Shown here piece by piece: positions 51,092-59,918 of a stretch of DNA of 64,000 bases. The first letter of the stretch is position 1. Each line of letters opens with the position of its first letter. The notes beneath the pieces were generated by a model. That model ran no database searches. It saw nothing but the letters and a program-made list of their open reading frames with translations, and had not been told where the DNA came from. Both the position numbers and the translations under genes were made by a program. This DNA is from Bacillota bacterium. GTDB taxonomy: Bacteria > Bacillota > Clostridia > Peptostreptococcales > Anaerovoracaceae. The DNA is taken from NCBI GenBank assembly GCA_019420305.1, contig JAHZHL010000003.1:1-64000 (forward strand), written 5' to 3'.

Positions 51092-52295
51092 CAAGCGTGG
51101 AAGTACTTCTGTTTTTCTGGTATTTATCCTCACCTCCATGATTTTCCTGATTGCGGCTTTTATCTATGCCGCGAAGGAGATTTCCTCTGAAAGTTATGAA
51201 GACGGTCTGCTGGGGCTGGCTTCCAGATCCGTGCTTTCTGAATTTCATACAGAATTAAAGGAGCGATATGACATTTTTGCCTTTGAAAGCCATGGAATGG
51301 AAGCGGAGCGAGATATAAGAGGGTATATGAACGAAGCATTGCGGCTCAATGGCGGGAGACATCTGGAAAAGACCGATGTAAGTTTTGGCGATTATTCGCT
51401 GGGGAATCCGGAGGTTCTGAAAGAGCAGATTCTGGATTACATGAAGTTTGCTATCGCAGAAGAACTGCTTGTTCCCAGCAGGGACAGCGATCCGGCGGAA
51501 AAAAAGGGAGCGGGACGAACGCTGCGAAACAGCAGAATTATTGAAAGTCTGCCGTCAGAACCGCTGAACACGCAAGGGATCGGCTTCCTGGAATGGGTAA
51601 AGGATATCACGTCACAGGTAGGTTCCATAGAAAAAATATTCGATGAAACGAAAGACAGTTACCTGATAAACCGATACATTCTTTCCCATTTTAAATACCA
51701 GACCGGCGGTCCGCAAAATGACTCCACATTTTTTGAAAATGAAGTCGAATACATATTGGAGGGCAATTACCGCAATCAGACAAACTACGCGAATGTCAGA
51801 AAAGGCCTTGTCATTTTCCGAAGCAGCCTGAACGCCATATACCTCTATGCGAATCCCCGAAGAAGGGCAGAAACCCTTGCTGCCGCGGAACTATTAACAC
51901 CAGGACCCGCGGCTGTCGTGACCCAAGCGGTTCTAATCGGAACCTGGTCCCTAGCGGAAGCGGAAAATGACGCAAGGCTTTTAGAGAAAAAGAAACCTGT
52001 GGCACTGTTTAAAGATGATGCTACCTGGGCAACGGATTTGCAGTCTGTCATCGATAATAAGGAGCAGGGGTGCATTGATACCAAAAGCGGGAAAGGCTTG
52101 TATTATGACGATTATCTGATGATTTTCCTCCATTTCCAGGATGAAGAGCTAAAACTGATGCGAACCATGGATTTAATCCAGATTAATATGAAGGGCAGCT
52201 GCGACAAGGATTTTCTGATTCGTACCTGTCACTGCGGATTTTATCTGCAGGCAGTGATAAAAGGCAAGGAGTACGGCTATGAAGCAGTATATTAG
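51084..52295 (+). CDS. TadG-like / DUF5702-type pseudopilin-like protein
   Basis: The 403-residue protein begins NNKRGSTSVFLVFILTSMIFL, a prepilin-like start with Gly6 before the hydrophobic stem, but has Phe rather than Glu at +5. The remaining 370 residues lie outside the membrane, with a central hydrophobic stretch (about 270-300, AAELLTPGPAAVVTQAVLIG). Its place and size recall TadG-like proteins, and I believe DUF5702 is the matching Clostridial family, but this is from memory. It overlaps both neighbouring genes. Confidence 0.65.
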   Translation: MNNKRGSTSVFLVFILTSMIFLIAAFIYAAKEISSESYEDGLLGLASRSVLSEFHTELKERYDIFAFESHGMEAERDIRGYMNEALRLNGGRHLEKTDVSFGDYSLGNPEVLKEQILDYMKFAIAEELLVPSRDSDPAEKKGAGRTLRNSRIIESLPSEPLNTQGIGFLEWVKDITSQVGSIEKIFDETKDSYLINRYILSHFKYQTGGPQNDSTFFENEVEYILEGNYRNQTNYANVRKGLVIFRSSLNAIYLYANPRRRAETLAAAELLTPGPAAVVTQAVLIGTWSLAEAENDARLLEKKKPVALFKDDATWATDLQSVIDNKEQGCIDTKSGKGLYYDDYLMIFLHFQDEELKLMRTMDLIQINMKGSCDKDFLIRTCHCGFYLQAVIKGKEYGYEAVY

Positions 52296-53040
52296 TAAAA
52301 AGGGGTATTTTACATTGGAAGCCGCTCTCTTTCTGCCGGTTTTCATCATCGGGATTCTGACGCTGGCATATTGCATCAAGCTCTTTAGTACAGCAGAGAA
52401 TGTCACAAATTCTCTGCTGGATGAAACCGGTCATCTGGCAGCACAGGCTTATGGGAAACAAACAGCGCCGGAGTTCCCTGCGAAATTAAAGCTGAGGGTG
52501 AGAGAAGAAAACGGCAGGCTCCGGAACTTTGAAATCACAGAGTTTCGTTATCTGCACAGATCACGGGGAAAGGACGGCCTGCTCACAGTCGCGTGCCGTT
52601 ACCGGATTGACTTATCGCTGCCTCTGCATCTGCGGGACAGCTTTGAGATGGAAAGCAGAGTGCAGTGCCGGGGGTTTATCGGGAAAAGGAGCGCAGGTAT
52701 ATCCATGCCCTTTTCTGAAATGGAGAAAAACGGAGATTCCTCTCTTGTATGGATCTTTCCTGACTGGGGGCAAAAATATCATCGGGAAACCTGTACCTAT
52801 GTAACCAATCATGCGCGGCAGATGGTTCTGACAAAAGAACTGGTAAAGCGGTTCCGGCCGTGTGAATTATGCGGTTCTGGCAGCATGCGTGTCGGAAGTT
52901 ATGTATATTGTTTTATACGCGCGGGAATGGTTTACCATAAAGACAGCTGTAAAACCGTAGAGAAATATACCATTGAAATTGAAAAAGAGGACGCAGCTGC
53001 AAAGGGATACACACCTTGCAGCAAATGCGGAGGGGGATAA
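52279..53040 (+). CDS. TadE-like pseudopilin with two Ada-like zinc-binding motifs
   Basis: The 253-residue protein begins as a pseudopilin: cleavage site after Gly9, then YFTLEAALFLPVFIIGIL with Glu at +5. Residues about 50-160 form a beta-rich domain. The C-terminal 90 residues hold two copies of a YHxxxC-x22-CxxC module: Tyr167-His168, Cys172, Cys195, Cys198, and Tyr219-His220, Cys224, Cys247, Cys250, with identical spacing. This matches the pattern of the Ada N-terminal zinc-binding fold, which also occurs fused to secreted nucleases and wall proteins. The module would sit outside the cell, perhaps at a pilus tip. It overlaps the previous gene by 17 bases. Confidence 0.75.
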   Translation: MKQYISKKGYFTLEAALFLPVFIIGILTLAYCIKLFSTAENVTNSLLDETGHLAAQAYGKQTAPEFPAKLKLRVREENGRLRNFEITEFRYLHRSRGKDGLLTVACRYRIDLSLPLHLRDSFEMESRVQCRGFIGKRSAGISMPFSEMEKNGDSSLVWIFPDWGQKYHRETCTYVTNHARQMVLTKELVKRFRPCELCGSGSMRVGSYVYCFIRAGMVYHKDSCKTVEKYTIEIEKEDAAAKGYTPCSKCGGG

Positions 53041-53041
53041 T

Positions 53042-53596
53042 ATGGAAATTCGGAACAATGATTTTAAACTGCAGTTAAAGGACGGATCTATAAAGGATTT
53101 TGAAAAAATCGTGCTGTCATCCGGTATCTGTGAATTATTTATGCCAATGGGATTTGTCCGTATGGAAGACGGTGAACTGGTTTCTTATAATTGCAGCGGT
53201 TATACGTCTCTGAGACAATGTGAATTGAAAGAAGCTGCGGAAGCTTTTGAAATTCTGGAGAAAACACTGATTCTGGTGAATCGGGCCGGGGAATATCTGA
53301 TTACGCCGGGAAAAATCACATTAAGCATGGATACGATTTTTTACAATCGCAAGACAAAACAGGTGAGAATCGCTTATGTACCGGTTGAAGAAAACCAGCT
53401 CAGCCTCAGAGAAAATATGTCAGAGTTTTTTTCGCAGATGAAAGAAAAAATCAGCGGAAAGGAACGGGGCTATCTGGAAAAAGTAAAGTCGCAGATGGAA
53501 GAGCGGAATTACTATATCGGAGATTTAATTAATATGATCGGCGAAATCCGTCGAACGTTGCTTCGGCATGAGAAATCTGCCGGGGGAACAATCTAG
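53042..53596 (+). CDS. DUF6382-like protein at the end of the Tad operon
   Basis: The 184-residue protein has no signal peptide or membrane helix. The segment YLITPGKITLSMDTIFYNRK followed by VRIAYVPVEENQ is typical of DUF6382, a domain usually found N-terminal to an FHA domain in Tad-associated Clostridial proteins; here the FHA domain is missing. I start it at 53042, one base after the preceding stop. It may be a cytoplasmic regulator of the pilus apparatus. Function is not known. Confidence 0.65.
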   Translation: MEIRNNDFKLQLKDGSIKDFEKIVLSSGICELFMPMGFVRMEDGELVSYNCSGYTSLRQCELKEAAEAFEILEKTLILVNRAGEYLITPGKITLSMDTIFYNRKTKQVRIAYVPVEENQLSLRENMSEFFSQMKEKISGKERGYLEKVKSQMEERNYYIGDLINMIGEIRRTLLRHEKSAGGTI

Positions 53597-53605
53597 GCAC
53601 GGAAC

Positions 53606-53647
53606 AAAACAGGAGGGCTTCTCTTCTCACAGAGCCTCTCCTGTTTT
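53606..53647. terminator. Terminator between the Tad operon and the PII-like gene
   Basis: A stem of about 14 bp with one bulged base joins 53606-53619 to 53633-53647. AAAA and TTTT flanks allow termination on both strands. Confidence 0.75.
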
Positions 53648-53659
53648 GCTGTCTTTCCC

Positions 53660-54313
53660 CTATTTTCCCTTATGATACAAGCCGTAGGCTCTGCTTACTT
53701 CCTGAACGAACATGATCCCCCTTCCCTGTTCTTCCATATGCATCTTACGGCTGACCGCTTCCGTAATCGCTTGGGAATCTTCTTTCTTTACAATCATCAT
53801 CAGAATCTCTTTCTCTGGTTCAATGTCCATCAGGAAGAGCCTGCTGGTTTCATTCCTGCCTGCGCCACGGGCATTAATAATCGTTCCGCCCTGCGCGCCT
53901 GCTTCCTGCGCCGCTTCCAGCGCAGTTTCCGCATCCCCCTTATTCACAACCACTGTAATCAGATGATACATGCTCTCAACCTCCTCGACATCTTCTTTCA
54001 GATCGGTTTCATGAATCCCTCCAGTAAAACTGAGTGCCGGAACACTGAACACGATCCCATGATTTTGCTTTTCCATTTCAAGCTCATTATAAAGCAGCTT
54101 CATCAGGCGAACCGCATATCCTGGCTGCGCTGCCATAACCAGGATCTCCTTTTCCGCGTGACTTAACTCAAAAACTTCCAGCCAGAATTTTTTTACGGTT
54201 CCCGTTCCGTAAAAAATCGTACCGCCAAAAATTCCGTGATTTCTCGCGAACCGCAGAATCTTGCTGGCAAGTCCGTGGTGGACTACAAAATAAACACATT
54301 CAAACGAGCTCAT
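53660..54313 (-). CDS. Tandem PII-like (GlnB-fold) regulatory protein
   Basis: The 217-residue cytosolic protein contains two PII-like repeats, roughly residues 3-95 and 115-210. Each has the ferredoxin-like pattern with a Gly-rich turn: FARNHGIFGGTIFYGTG in the first and AQEAGAQGGTIINARGAG in the second. The uridylylation tyrosine of GlnB is not apparent. It overlaps the DUF1538 gene by 14 bases, so the pair is probably translationally coupled, and PII proteins commonly regulate a transporter encoded next to them. The effector is unknown. Confidence 0.8.
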   Translation of the reverse strand: MSSFECVYFVVHHGLASKILRFARNHGIFGGTIFYGTGTVKKFWLEVFELSHAEKEILVMAAQPGYAVRLMKLLYNELEMEKQNHGIVFSVPALSFTGGIHETDLKEDVEEVESMYHLITVVVNKGDAETALEAAQEAGAQGGTIINARGAGRNETSRLFLMDIEPEKEILMMIVKKEDSQAITEAVSRKMHMEEQGRGIMFVQEVSRAYGLYHKGK

Positions 54314-55802
54314 TTGACTCTCCTCCCTGTTTTGCCGTTTTTATTTTAAAAATCAATCCCAGAATCTGCAACGCAATAATCGGAGTCATCGCCACCATTG
54401 AAATTACGCCAAAGCCTTCAACCATAACATCCGCGCCTTCCACATACTCGGCAGCTCCTTGTGTAAATGTTAAAATAAAGGTTGCCGTCATTGGTCCGGA
54501 GGCAACGCCTCCCGAGTCAAAGGCAATTCCCACAAACAGTTTGGGCACAAAGTACATCAGACCAATGCAGATCGCATATCCCGGCAGCAGGTAGTGCCAC
54601 AGAAGCAGTTCCGGAATCAGAATCCGGATTACGGACAGCGCTACCGCGCAGCCCACGCCGATGGAAAGCGCGCCCAGTACATAAACTCGTTTGACATATC
54701 CTGCCGTAACGGTTTCAATCTGGTGTGTCAAAACATGAACCGCCGGCTCTGCCAGAATCGTAAGGAGCCCAATCACAAATCCCACCAGAATCAGAACCGC
54801 GCTGCCATAGTTCCCCGCAAGATAATGACCGATGTAGCTGCCGGCATCCAGAAATCCCGCATTTACTCCCACGAGAAAAATCGTCAGTCCGATCCAGTTG
54901 TAAACGAGTCCGATACAGATCCGTTTCAGGCTGCGCCCCTTCACTTTAATTGCCGCGATATTGCAGATCAGAAAGATCGCCAGAATCGGAAATACTGCCA
55001 GCGCGGATTCAGCCGCCACATGCGGAAACTCCCGGATAAACGGAAGCAGAAGGGATGGCTCTCCTCCATGAGCGACCGTTACACTGCCATGGATTTCATC
55101 GGTTCCAAAAACAATGCTCATAATCATTACAGAGATAATCGCACCTGTCGACGCGACCGCCACCAGACCGAAGCTGTCCTTTTCCGAGGCTTTCGAATCC
55201 TTTCTCATTGCCGTCACACCAATTGCCAAAGCCATGATAAACGGAACCGTCATAGCGCCTGTTGTCGCCCCTGACGCGTCAAAAGAAATCGCAAGGAATT
55301 CTCTTGAAGTAAAAAAGGACAGAACGAGTATAATCAAATAAAGAATGGTCAAGAGCTTATAAAGCGGAAATCCTTTGACAATTCTGCCAAGGCCTGTGCC
55401 TAACAGAACCGCAATCCCAATGGATACCACAATCACGATACTGATTTTCGGAATCAGACCGTCTGTTACGCTATCCACCTGATTGGCCAGAATATGGAGA
55501 TCCGGCTCGGCAATCGAGATAAAGAATCCGAGAGCCATACCTGCCAGAACCACAATCACTAATTTGTTGCTTTTGGTAATAAAGGAACCCATATGATTCC
55601 CGATTGGAGTAATTCCCAGATCAACACCCAGAAGAAAAACTGCGAGCCCGACAATAATAAACGCTGCGCCGATTAAAAAACGGATTATCATACTGCCGGA
55701 CATGGGTGTCAGAGTAAAATTCAGAATCAGAACAATAACAGTAATTGGAAGTACCGAAATCAGAACTTCCCTCAGTTTTTCAAGCAATACATTCAATCGC
55801 AT
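54300..55802 (-). CDS. DUF1538 membrane protein
   Basis: The 500-residue integral membrane protein has about twelve hydrophobic segments arranged as two homologous halves of DUF1538. Each half has a paired signature: FLLGVDLGITPIGNHMGSFI with IAEPDLHILANQVDSVT, and FLVGVNAGFLDAGSYIGHYL with LAEPAVHVLTHQIETVT. The inverted or tandem repeat structure suggests a transporter or channel, but no substrate is established to my knowledge. It has a strong promoter of its own and is followed, with overlap, by a PII-like gene. Confidence 0.85.
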   Translation of the reverse strand: MRLNVLLEKLREVLISVLPITVIVLILNFTLTPMSGSMIIRFLIGAAFIIVGLAVFLLGVDLGITPIGNHMGSFITKSNKLVIVVLAGMALGFFISIAEPDLHILANQVDSVTDGLIPKISIVIVVSIGIAVLLGTGLGRIVKGFPLYKLLTILYLIILVLSFFTSREFLAISFDASGATTGAMTVPFIMALAIGVTAMRKDSKASEKDSFGLVAVASTGAIISVMIMSIVFGTDEIHGSVTVAHGGEPSLLLPFIREFPHVAAESALAVFPILAIFLICNIAAIKVKGRSLKRICIGLVYNWIGLTIFLVGVNAGFLDAGSYIGHYLAGNYGSAVLILVGFVIGLLTILAEPAVHVLTHQIETVTAGYVKRVYVLGALSIGVGCAVALSVIRILIPELLLWHYLLPGYAICIGLMYFVPKLFVGIAFDSGGVASGPMTATFILTFTQGAAEYVEGADVMVEGFGVISMVAMTPIIALQILGLIFKIKTAKQGGESNELV

Positions 55803-55849
55803 CCCGCCTTTCTGTTTTTAATCCAATAAAAAGAGCGAACTTTGTGAAT

Positions 55850-55878
55850 ATTATAGCATACCCCGCGAATACTCGCAA
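55850..55878 (-). promoter_or_regulatory. Promoter of the DUF1538-PII pair
   Basis: Minus strand TTGCGA (55878-55873) and TATAAT (55855-55850) are 17 bases apart, with TGC extending the -10. Confidence 0.75.
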
Positions 55879-55891
55879 GTTAATTCTAAAA

Positions 55892-55921
55892 AAACCGCAA
55901 ATTTATATAAATTTGCGGTTT
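55892..55921 (-). terminator. Terminator of the Pho operon
   Basis: A perfect stem of 13 bp (55892-55904 with 55909-55921) with a 4-base loop reads on the minus strand into GCGGTTTTTTTAGAATT. It lies 12 bases after the antiporter stop. Confidence 0.9.
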
Positions 55922-55932
55922 CTTCTATCTTT

Positions 55933-58242
55933 TTATTCCTCTTCGTCCAGAAAGTCTGCTTTTAACAAGCTGTTCGCCATTTTCTGCGTACCGATTACCC
56001 AAAGCAAATCGCCTTCCTCAATTACCATATCAATATCCGGATTGACGATTGACAGCATTCCTCGTTCAATCCCGAGAATATACCCTTTATACTTGGCTCG
56101 GAACCCGGAATTCTTAATGGATTTCTTAATCAGGCTGGAATCTTCCTCCACCTGAATCGGACAGCATATAATTTGCTTTTCCGGTTCAATCTCATAAAAA
56201 ATCTGGCTGTAGATATACTCTTTCAGAGTCACCATCGGCTCCTGCGGTTCCTGAATATGCTCCGCATTTTCCAGCATCAGAATACAGGCTTCAATTTCTG
56301 TCTTTGTCCCGATCGCGTGGATAATGTCACCTTCCATTACCCTTGCTTTTCCGCCCGGCATATTAATATGCTTTCCATCCCGGATAATTTTAATAATCGT
56401 CACATGGAAAAAGCGGCTCTGACAGAACTCCAGAATCGTATTCCGCGGAATAGTTTTCGTTACGCTAAATTCTACAACGAAAAAGGACTCATCCAGCCAG
56501 TGGTGCTCTCCCTTGATACCCCGTTCCCGTTTCTGCCGGGCAAGTGTATTTTCATAGAAATTCTCGATAAAACGCATCTCGATCTTCAGCGTCTTCCCTT
56601 TAATATAGTCCGATTTTACAATAAATATGATTGCGGCAAAGGACAGCACAATCAGTGGGATATAGGAAAGATGCAGCAGTCTCCTCAGTGTCATGACGAT
56701 AAATCCGCAGGAAATTACAATCCGCATGCCGGTAAAGGCTAAAAGCGGCATGCGATTCGCTTGACTTTTTAGCCACAGTTTTGTATAAAGAACGCTTTTT
56801 TTCGAGCACATAATATTAATCAGGGGTACCATAAACAGACATGTGACTGCCGCTGTAATAAAATTAGCCTCCATACCGTGCATATATTTCTGAAGAAACG
56901 GCAACAGAAAGCCGGTTCCTCCAATATGGACAAACAAAATCGCAATCGTACAGATCAGCGTGCGGGCAAAAAAACGCTTGATATACCGGTTCCAGTCCCA
57001 GTCTTTATCTGCCGTACTCTGTTGTTCGGAAGTGTGGCGATTAAGGAACTTATACATTCTGGGGGGAATATGATGCCTGGCAAACTCATAAACACGCTCT
57101 GAATTTTTAATGAAAATAGGAGTTGTAAAGGTCGTGATCACAGAAACACAGACAACAATCGGATAAAGAAAATCACTGATTACACCCAGACTCATTCCCA
57201 GAGACGCGATAATGAACGAAAATTCTCCAATCTGAACCATACTGAATCCACCCCTGATCGCAGTATGAAGCGATTGTCCGGAGAACAGAATTCCCAGTGT
57301 GGCAAATGTCATCTGTCCTAAAATCGTAACTGCCGTAATAATCAGAATCGGTCCCAGATATTCAACCAGCAGCTGCGGCTCGATCAACATGCCTACAGAA
57401 ACAAAAAATACAGCGCCAAACAAATCTTTAATCGGCTTTACCATGCTTTCAATTCGTTTGCCCTGGAATGTCCCTGCCAGAATCGAACCAGCCAGAAACG
57501 CTCCCAACGCAGATGAAAATCCGATCATATTGGCGATGACAACCATCCCCAGGCAAAGCGCCATGGAAACAATCAGAAGGAGTTCATCATTCATAAGACG
57601 GGATACTTTTTTCAGGAATGTCGGAATCAGATAAATTCCAAGAACCAGCCAGATCACAAGATCCAGCAGCAGCATTCCAATATTTCTGAACACATCCAGA
57701 CCGGAAGTGCTCTGCCCCACTGCCACAGTCGATAAAATAATCATCATGAAAATGCCCCCAATATCTTCAAGAACAAGCGTCCCGAGTACCAGCTGGGCAA
57801 ATTTTTCTTTTTTCAGCTTGTATTCTTCATATGCCTTTAAAATGATCATCGTGGAAGACATGGAGAGCATTCCGCCCAGGAAAATACTGTCCATTTTCGA
57901 CCATCCGAGAAGCTGTCCGGTGGCATATCCGATGATAATCATAGACATCATTACGGTCATGGAAGTGACGAAAGCACTCCCACCCACGGTTGCGATTTTT
58001 TTAAAGCTGAATTCCAGCCCCAGACCGAACATCAGAAAAACAATCCCAATGTTCGCCCACACTTCAATATCCTCCACTTCAATAATCGTCGGAAGATAAG
58101 AAAAATTAGGACTGATCAAAAAACCCGCAAGAATATACGCCAGAACAACCGGCTGTCCAATTTTCTTGAAAATCAGCGTCACGATTCCAGCTACTACGAG
58201 AATATATGCCAGATCACTTATTAAATAGTCGAGGGTTTCCAT
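55933..58242 (-). CDS. CPA2-type cation:proton antiporter with C-terminal RCK_C domains
   Basis: The roughly 769-residue membrane protein has an N-terminal antiporter domain of twelve to thirteen helices (residues about 1-385; VLAYILAGFLISP, LMFGLGLEFSFKKIATVG, GFSSALGAFLAGSILAGT), a region with four more hydrophobic segments (about 425-560), and two TrkA-C-like ligand-binding domains (about 610-675 and 695-765). The Rossmann TrkA-N domain of KefB/KefC is missing. It exchanges K+ or Na+ for H+. It starts 10 bases after the histidine kinase stop and is the last gene of the Pho-type operon. I chose the start after AGGCTGATATAT; the open frame begins seven codons earlier. Confidence 0.88.
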   Translation of the reverse strand: METLDYLISDLAYILVVAGIVTLIFKKIGQPVVLAYILAGFLISPNFSYLPTIIEVEDIEVWANIGIVFLMFGLGLEFSFKKIATVGGSAFVTSMTVMMSMIIIGYATGQLLGWSKMDSIFLGGMLSMSSTMIILKAYEEYKLKKEKFAQLVLGTLVLEDIGGIFMMIILSTVAVGQSTSGLDVFRNIGMLLLDLVIWLVLGIYLIPTFLKKVSRLMNDELLLIVSMALCLGMVVIANMIGFSSALGAFLAGSILAGTFQGKRIESMVKPIKDLFGAVFFVSVGMLIEPQLLVEYLGPILIITAVTILGQMTFATLGILFSGQSLHTAIRGGFSMVQIGEFSFIIASLGMSLGVISDFLYPIVVCVSVITTFTTPIFIKNSERVYEFARHHIPPRMYKFLNRHTSEQQSTADKDWDWNRYIKRFFARTLICTIAILFVHIGGTGFLLPFLQKYMHGMEANFITAAVTCLFMVPLINIMCSKKSVLYTKLWLKSQANRMPLLAFTGMRIVISCGFIVMTLRRLLHLSYIPLIVLSFAAIIFIVKSDYIKGKTLKIEMRFIENFYENTLARQKRERGIKGEHHWLDESFFVVEFSVTKTIPRNTILEFCQSRFFHVTIIKIIRDGKHINMPGGKARVMEGDIIHAIGTKTEIEACILMLENAEHIQEPQEPMVTLKEYIYSQIFYEIEPEKQIICCPIQVEEDSSLIKKSIKNSGFRAKYKGYILGIERGMLSIVNPDIDMVIEEGDLLWVIGTQKMANSLLKADFLDEEE

Positions 58243-58252
58243 ATATATCAGC

Positions 58253-59206
58253 CTACCTTTCAAATATTACATAGAAAATCGATCCCTCCCCGACCTTGCT
58301 TTCCACTTTCAATTCCGCATTAAACAGTGCCGCGATATGCTTCACGATGGACAACCCAAGCCCTGTACCGCCGGCTTTTGCCGATCTGGATTTATCTACG
58401 CGGTAGAAACGTTCGAAAAGCCTGTCTAAATGCTCCTCCGCAATTCCAATTCCTTCGTCGCGGACGGTAACCTGGATTTTTGAATCCCTGCGCCTTGCTT
58501 CCACCCATACACGCCCGCCTTCTTCTGAATATTTCACCGCGTTTTCAATCAGATTCACCATCATCTGGCGGAAACGATCCGGGTTCCCGGAAATTGTAAC
58601 GTCATCATCAAATCCGGTGATCAGTTGTACTGATTTGTCATCCGCGATCGGCTGCAGAGTTTGAACAGTTTTCTCAATTTCCTCCTGCGCGCTGAACTCC
58701 TGAACGTCCGCAGATTCTTTGCGGTTTTCAATGTCCGACAGAACGAGCAGATCTTCAATCAACCGTTTTAACCGGGAGGTTTCAATTGCGATTATGTCAA
58801 TGAATCTGGTTCGGATCTCCGGATCTTCAGCCGCTCCCTGCTGCAAAGTCTCAATAAAGCCTGAAATGGAAGTGAGCGGAGTCTTGAGCTCATGACTGAC
58901 ATTTGCCACAAACTCTTTACGGATCATTTCCGCCCGTTTGCTCTCCTCCGCCGCCTTCTTCAAATCTTCATGCGCCCTGCTTACCGGCTTTACCATATTA
59001 CAATAAATATGGATTCCCAGCAGTACCATGCCCACAATATAAATTCCGACAAAAATCCATAACCCACTTTGAACGATGAAAACCCCTTCTTCCACACTGT
59101 CTGCCGCTTCCAAGCGTGAAGCGATAAAAAGTCTGTAAACAAGGAAAAGCGCAAGCAGGTTAAAGAAAACAATCTCAGCGGCAGCTATAATAAATTTATT
59201 TCTCAT
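58253..59206 (-). CDS. Compact PhoR-like sensor histidine kinase
   Basis: The 317-residue kinase has two membrane helices (about residues 6-28 and 46-69) with only a 17-residue outer loop, then a short linker, the dimerisation and phospho-acceptor domain FVANVSHELKTPLTS (His105), and an ATPase domain with MVNLIENAVKYS, DEGIGIAEE and GTGLGLSIVKH. There is no HAMP or PAS domain and no outer sensor domain, unlike Bacillus PhoR (about 580 residues). It probably senses through membrane partners. Its start overlaps the regulator's stop by four bases. Confidence 0.9.
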   Translation of the reverse strand: MRNKFIIAAAEIVFFNLLALFLVYRLFIASRLEAADSVEEGVFIVQSGLWIFVGIYIVGMVLLGIHIYCNMVKPVSRAHEDLKKAAEESKRAEMIRKEFVANVSHELKTPLTSISGFIETLQQGAAEDPEIRTRFIDIIAIETSRLKRLIEDLLVLSDIENRKESADVQEFSAQEEIEKTVQTLQPIADDKSVQLITGFDDDVTISGNPDRFRQMMVNLIENAVKYSEEGGRVWVEARRRDSKIQVTVRDEGIGIAEEHLDRLFERFYRVDKSRSAKAGGTGLGLSIVKHIAALFNAELKVESKVGEGSIFYVIFER

Positions 59207-59892
59207 TTTATCTTATATCCTTTGCCTCTGATCGTTTCAATATATTTTTCCTCATCTCCGCTCTGCCCCAGTTTTTTGCGAAGGTAACGGATATGGACGT
59301 CCACCGTTCTTGTTTCGCCCGCGTATTCAATCCCCCACACCTTATCCAGCAGCTGATCCCGTGTCAGAACATGACCCCTGTTTTCTGCCAGATAGCAAAG
59401 AAGTTCAAATTCTTTCAGAGTTAAATCCACAAGCTGTTCACCCACTTTAACCTGATGCCGCTCAATATTGATTTCCAGATCATTGATTTTTAAAATATGC
59501 TCTCCTGGAGGCAGATTATCATGTGTATTATCGTAACGTCTTAACACCGCTTTAATCCTTGCCATCAGTTCCCGAATGCCGAAGGGCTTTGAAATATAAT
59601 CATCCGCTCCGAATTCCAGACCCAGAACTTTATCAATCTCCTCATTCTTGGCTGTCAGCATGATAATCGGAGTCTCATTGCCTTCCTCCCTCAGTTCTTT
59701 ACAGATATCATATCCGTTTTTTCCCGGAAGCATGATATCCAGAAGGATCAAATCCGGCTTTTCCTTATGCACCATTGTAATTCCCATATATCCGTCTTCC
59801 GCTTCAATCCCTTCGTATCCATTTGCCTTCAGATTGTACAGTACCAGCTCACGAATATTCGGTTCATCTTCAATAATTAGAATTTTTTTCAT
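59203..59892 (-). CDS. PhoB/PhoP-like response regulator
   Basis: The 229-residue regulator has a receiver domain (residues 1-118; acidic pair EDEP, phospho-acceptor Asp in LILLDIMLPGKNG, Thr in IMLTAK, Lys in ISKPFG) and an OmpR-type winged helix (about 130-228; LTLKEFELLCYLAENRGHV, TVDVHIRYLRKKLG). Sequence and context (Na/Pi cotransporter upstream, kinase downstream, Pho box) support a PhoP-like phosphate regulator. The start at 59892 follows GGTGG; an ATG two codons earlier abuts it. Confidence 0.93.
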   Translation of the reverse strand: MKKILIIEDEPNIRELVLYNLKANGYEGIEAEDGYMGITMVHKEKPDLILLDIMLPGKNGYDICKELREEGNETPIIMLTAKNEEIDKVLGLEFGADDYISKPFGIRELMARIKAVLRRYDNTHDNLPPGEHILKINDLEINIERHQVKVGEQLVDLTLKEFELLCYLAENRGHVLTRDQLLDKVWGIEYAGETRTVDVHIRYLRKKLGQSGDEEKYIETIRGKGYKIK

Positions 59893-59918
59893 GATCATCC
59901 ACCATCTCCATTATTTTA

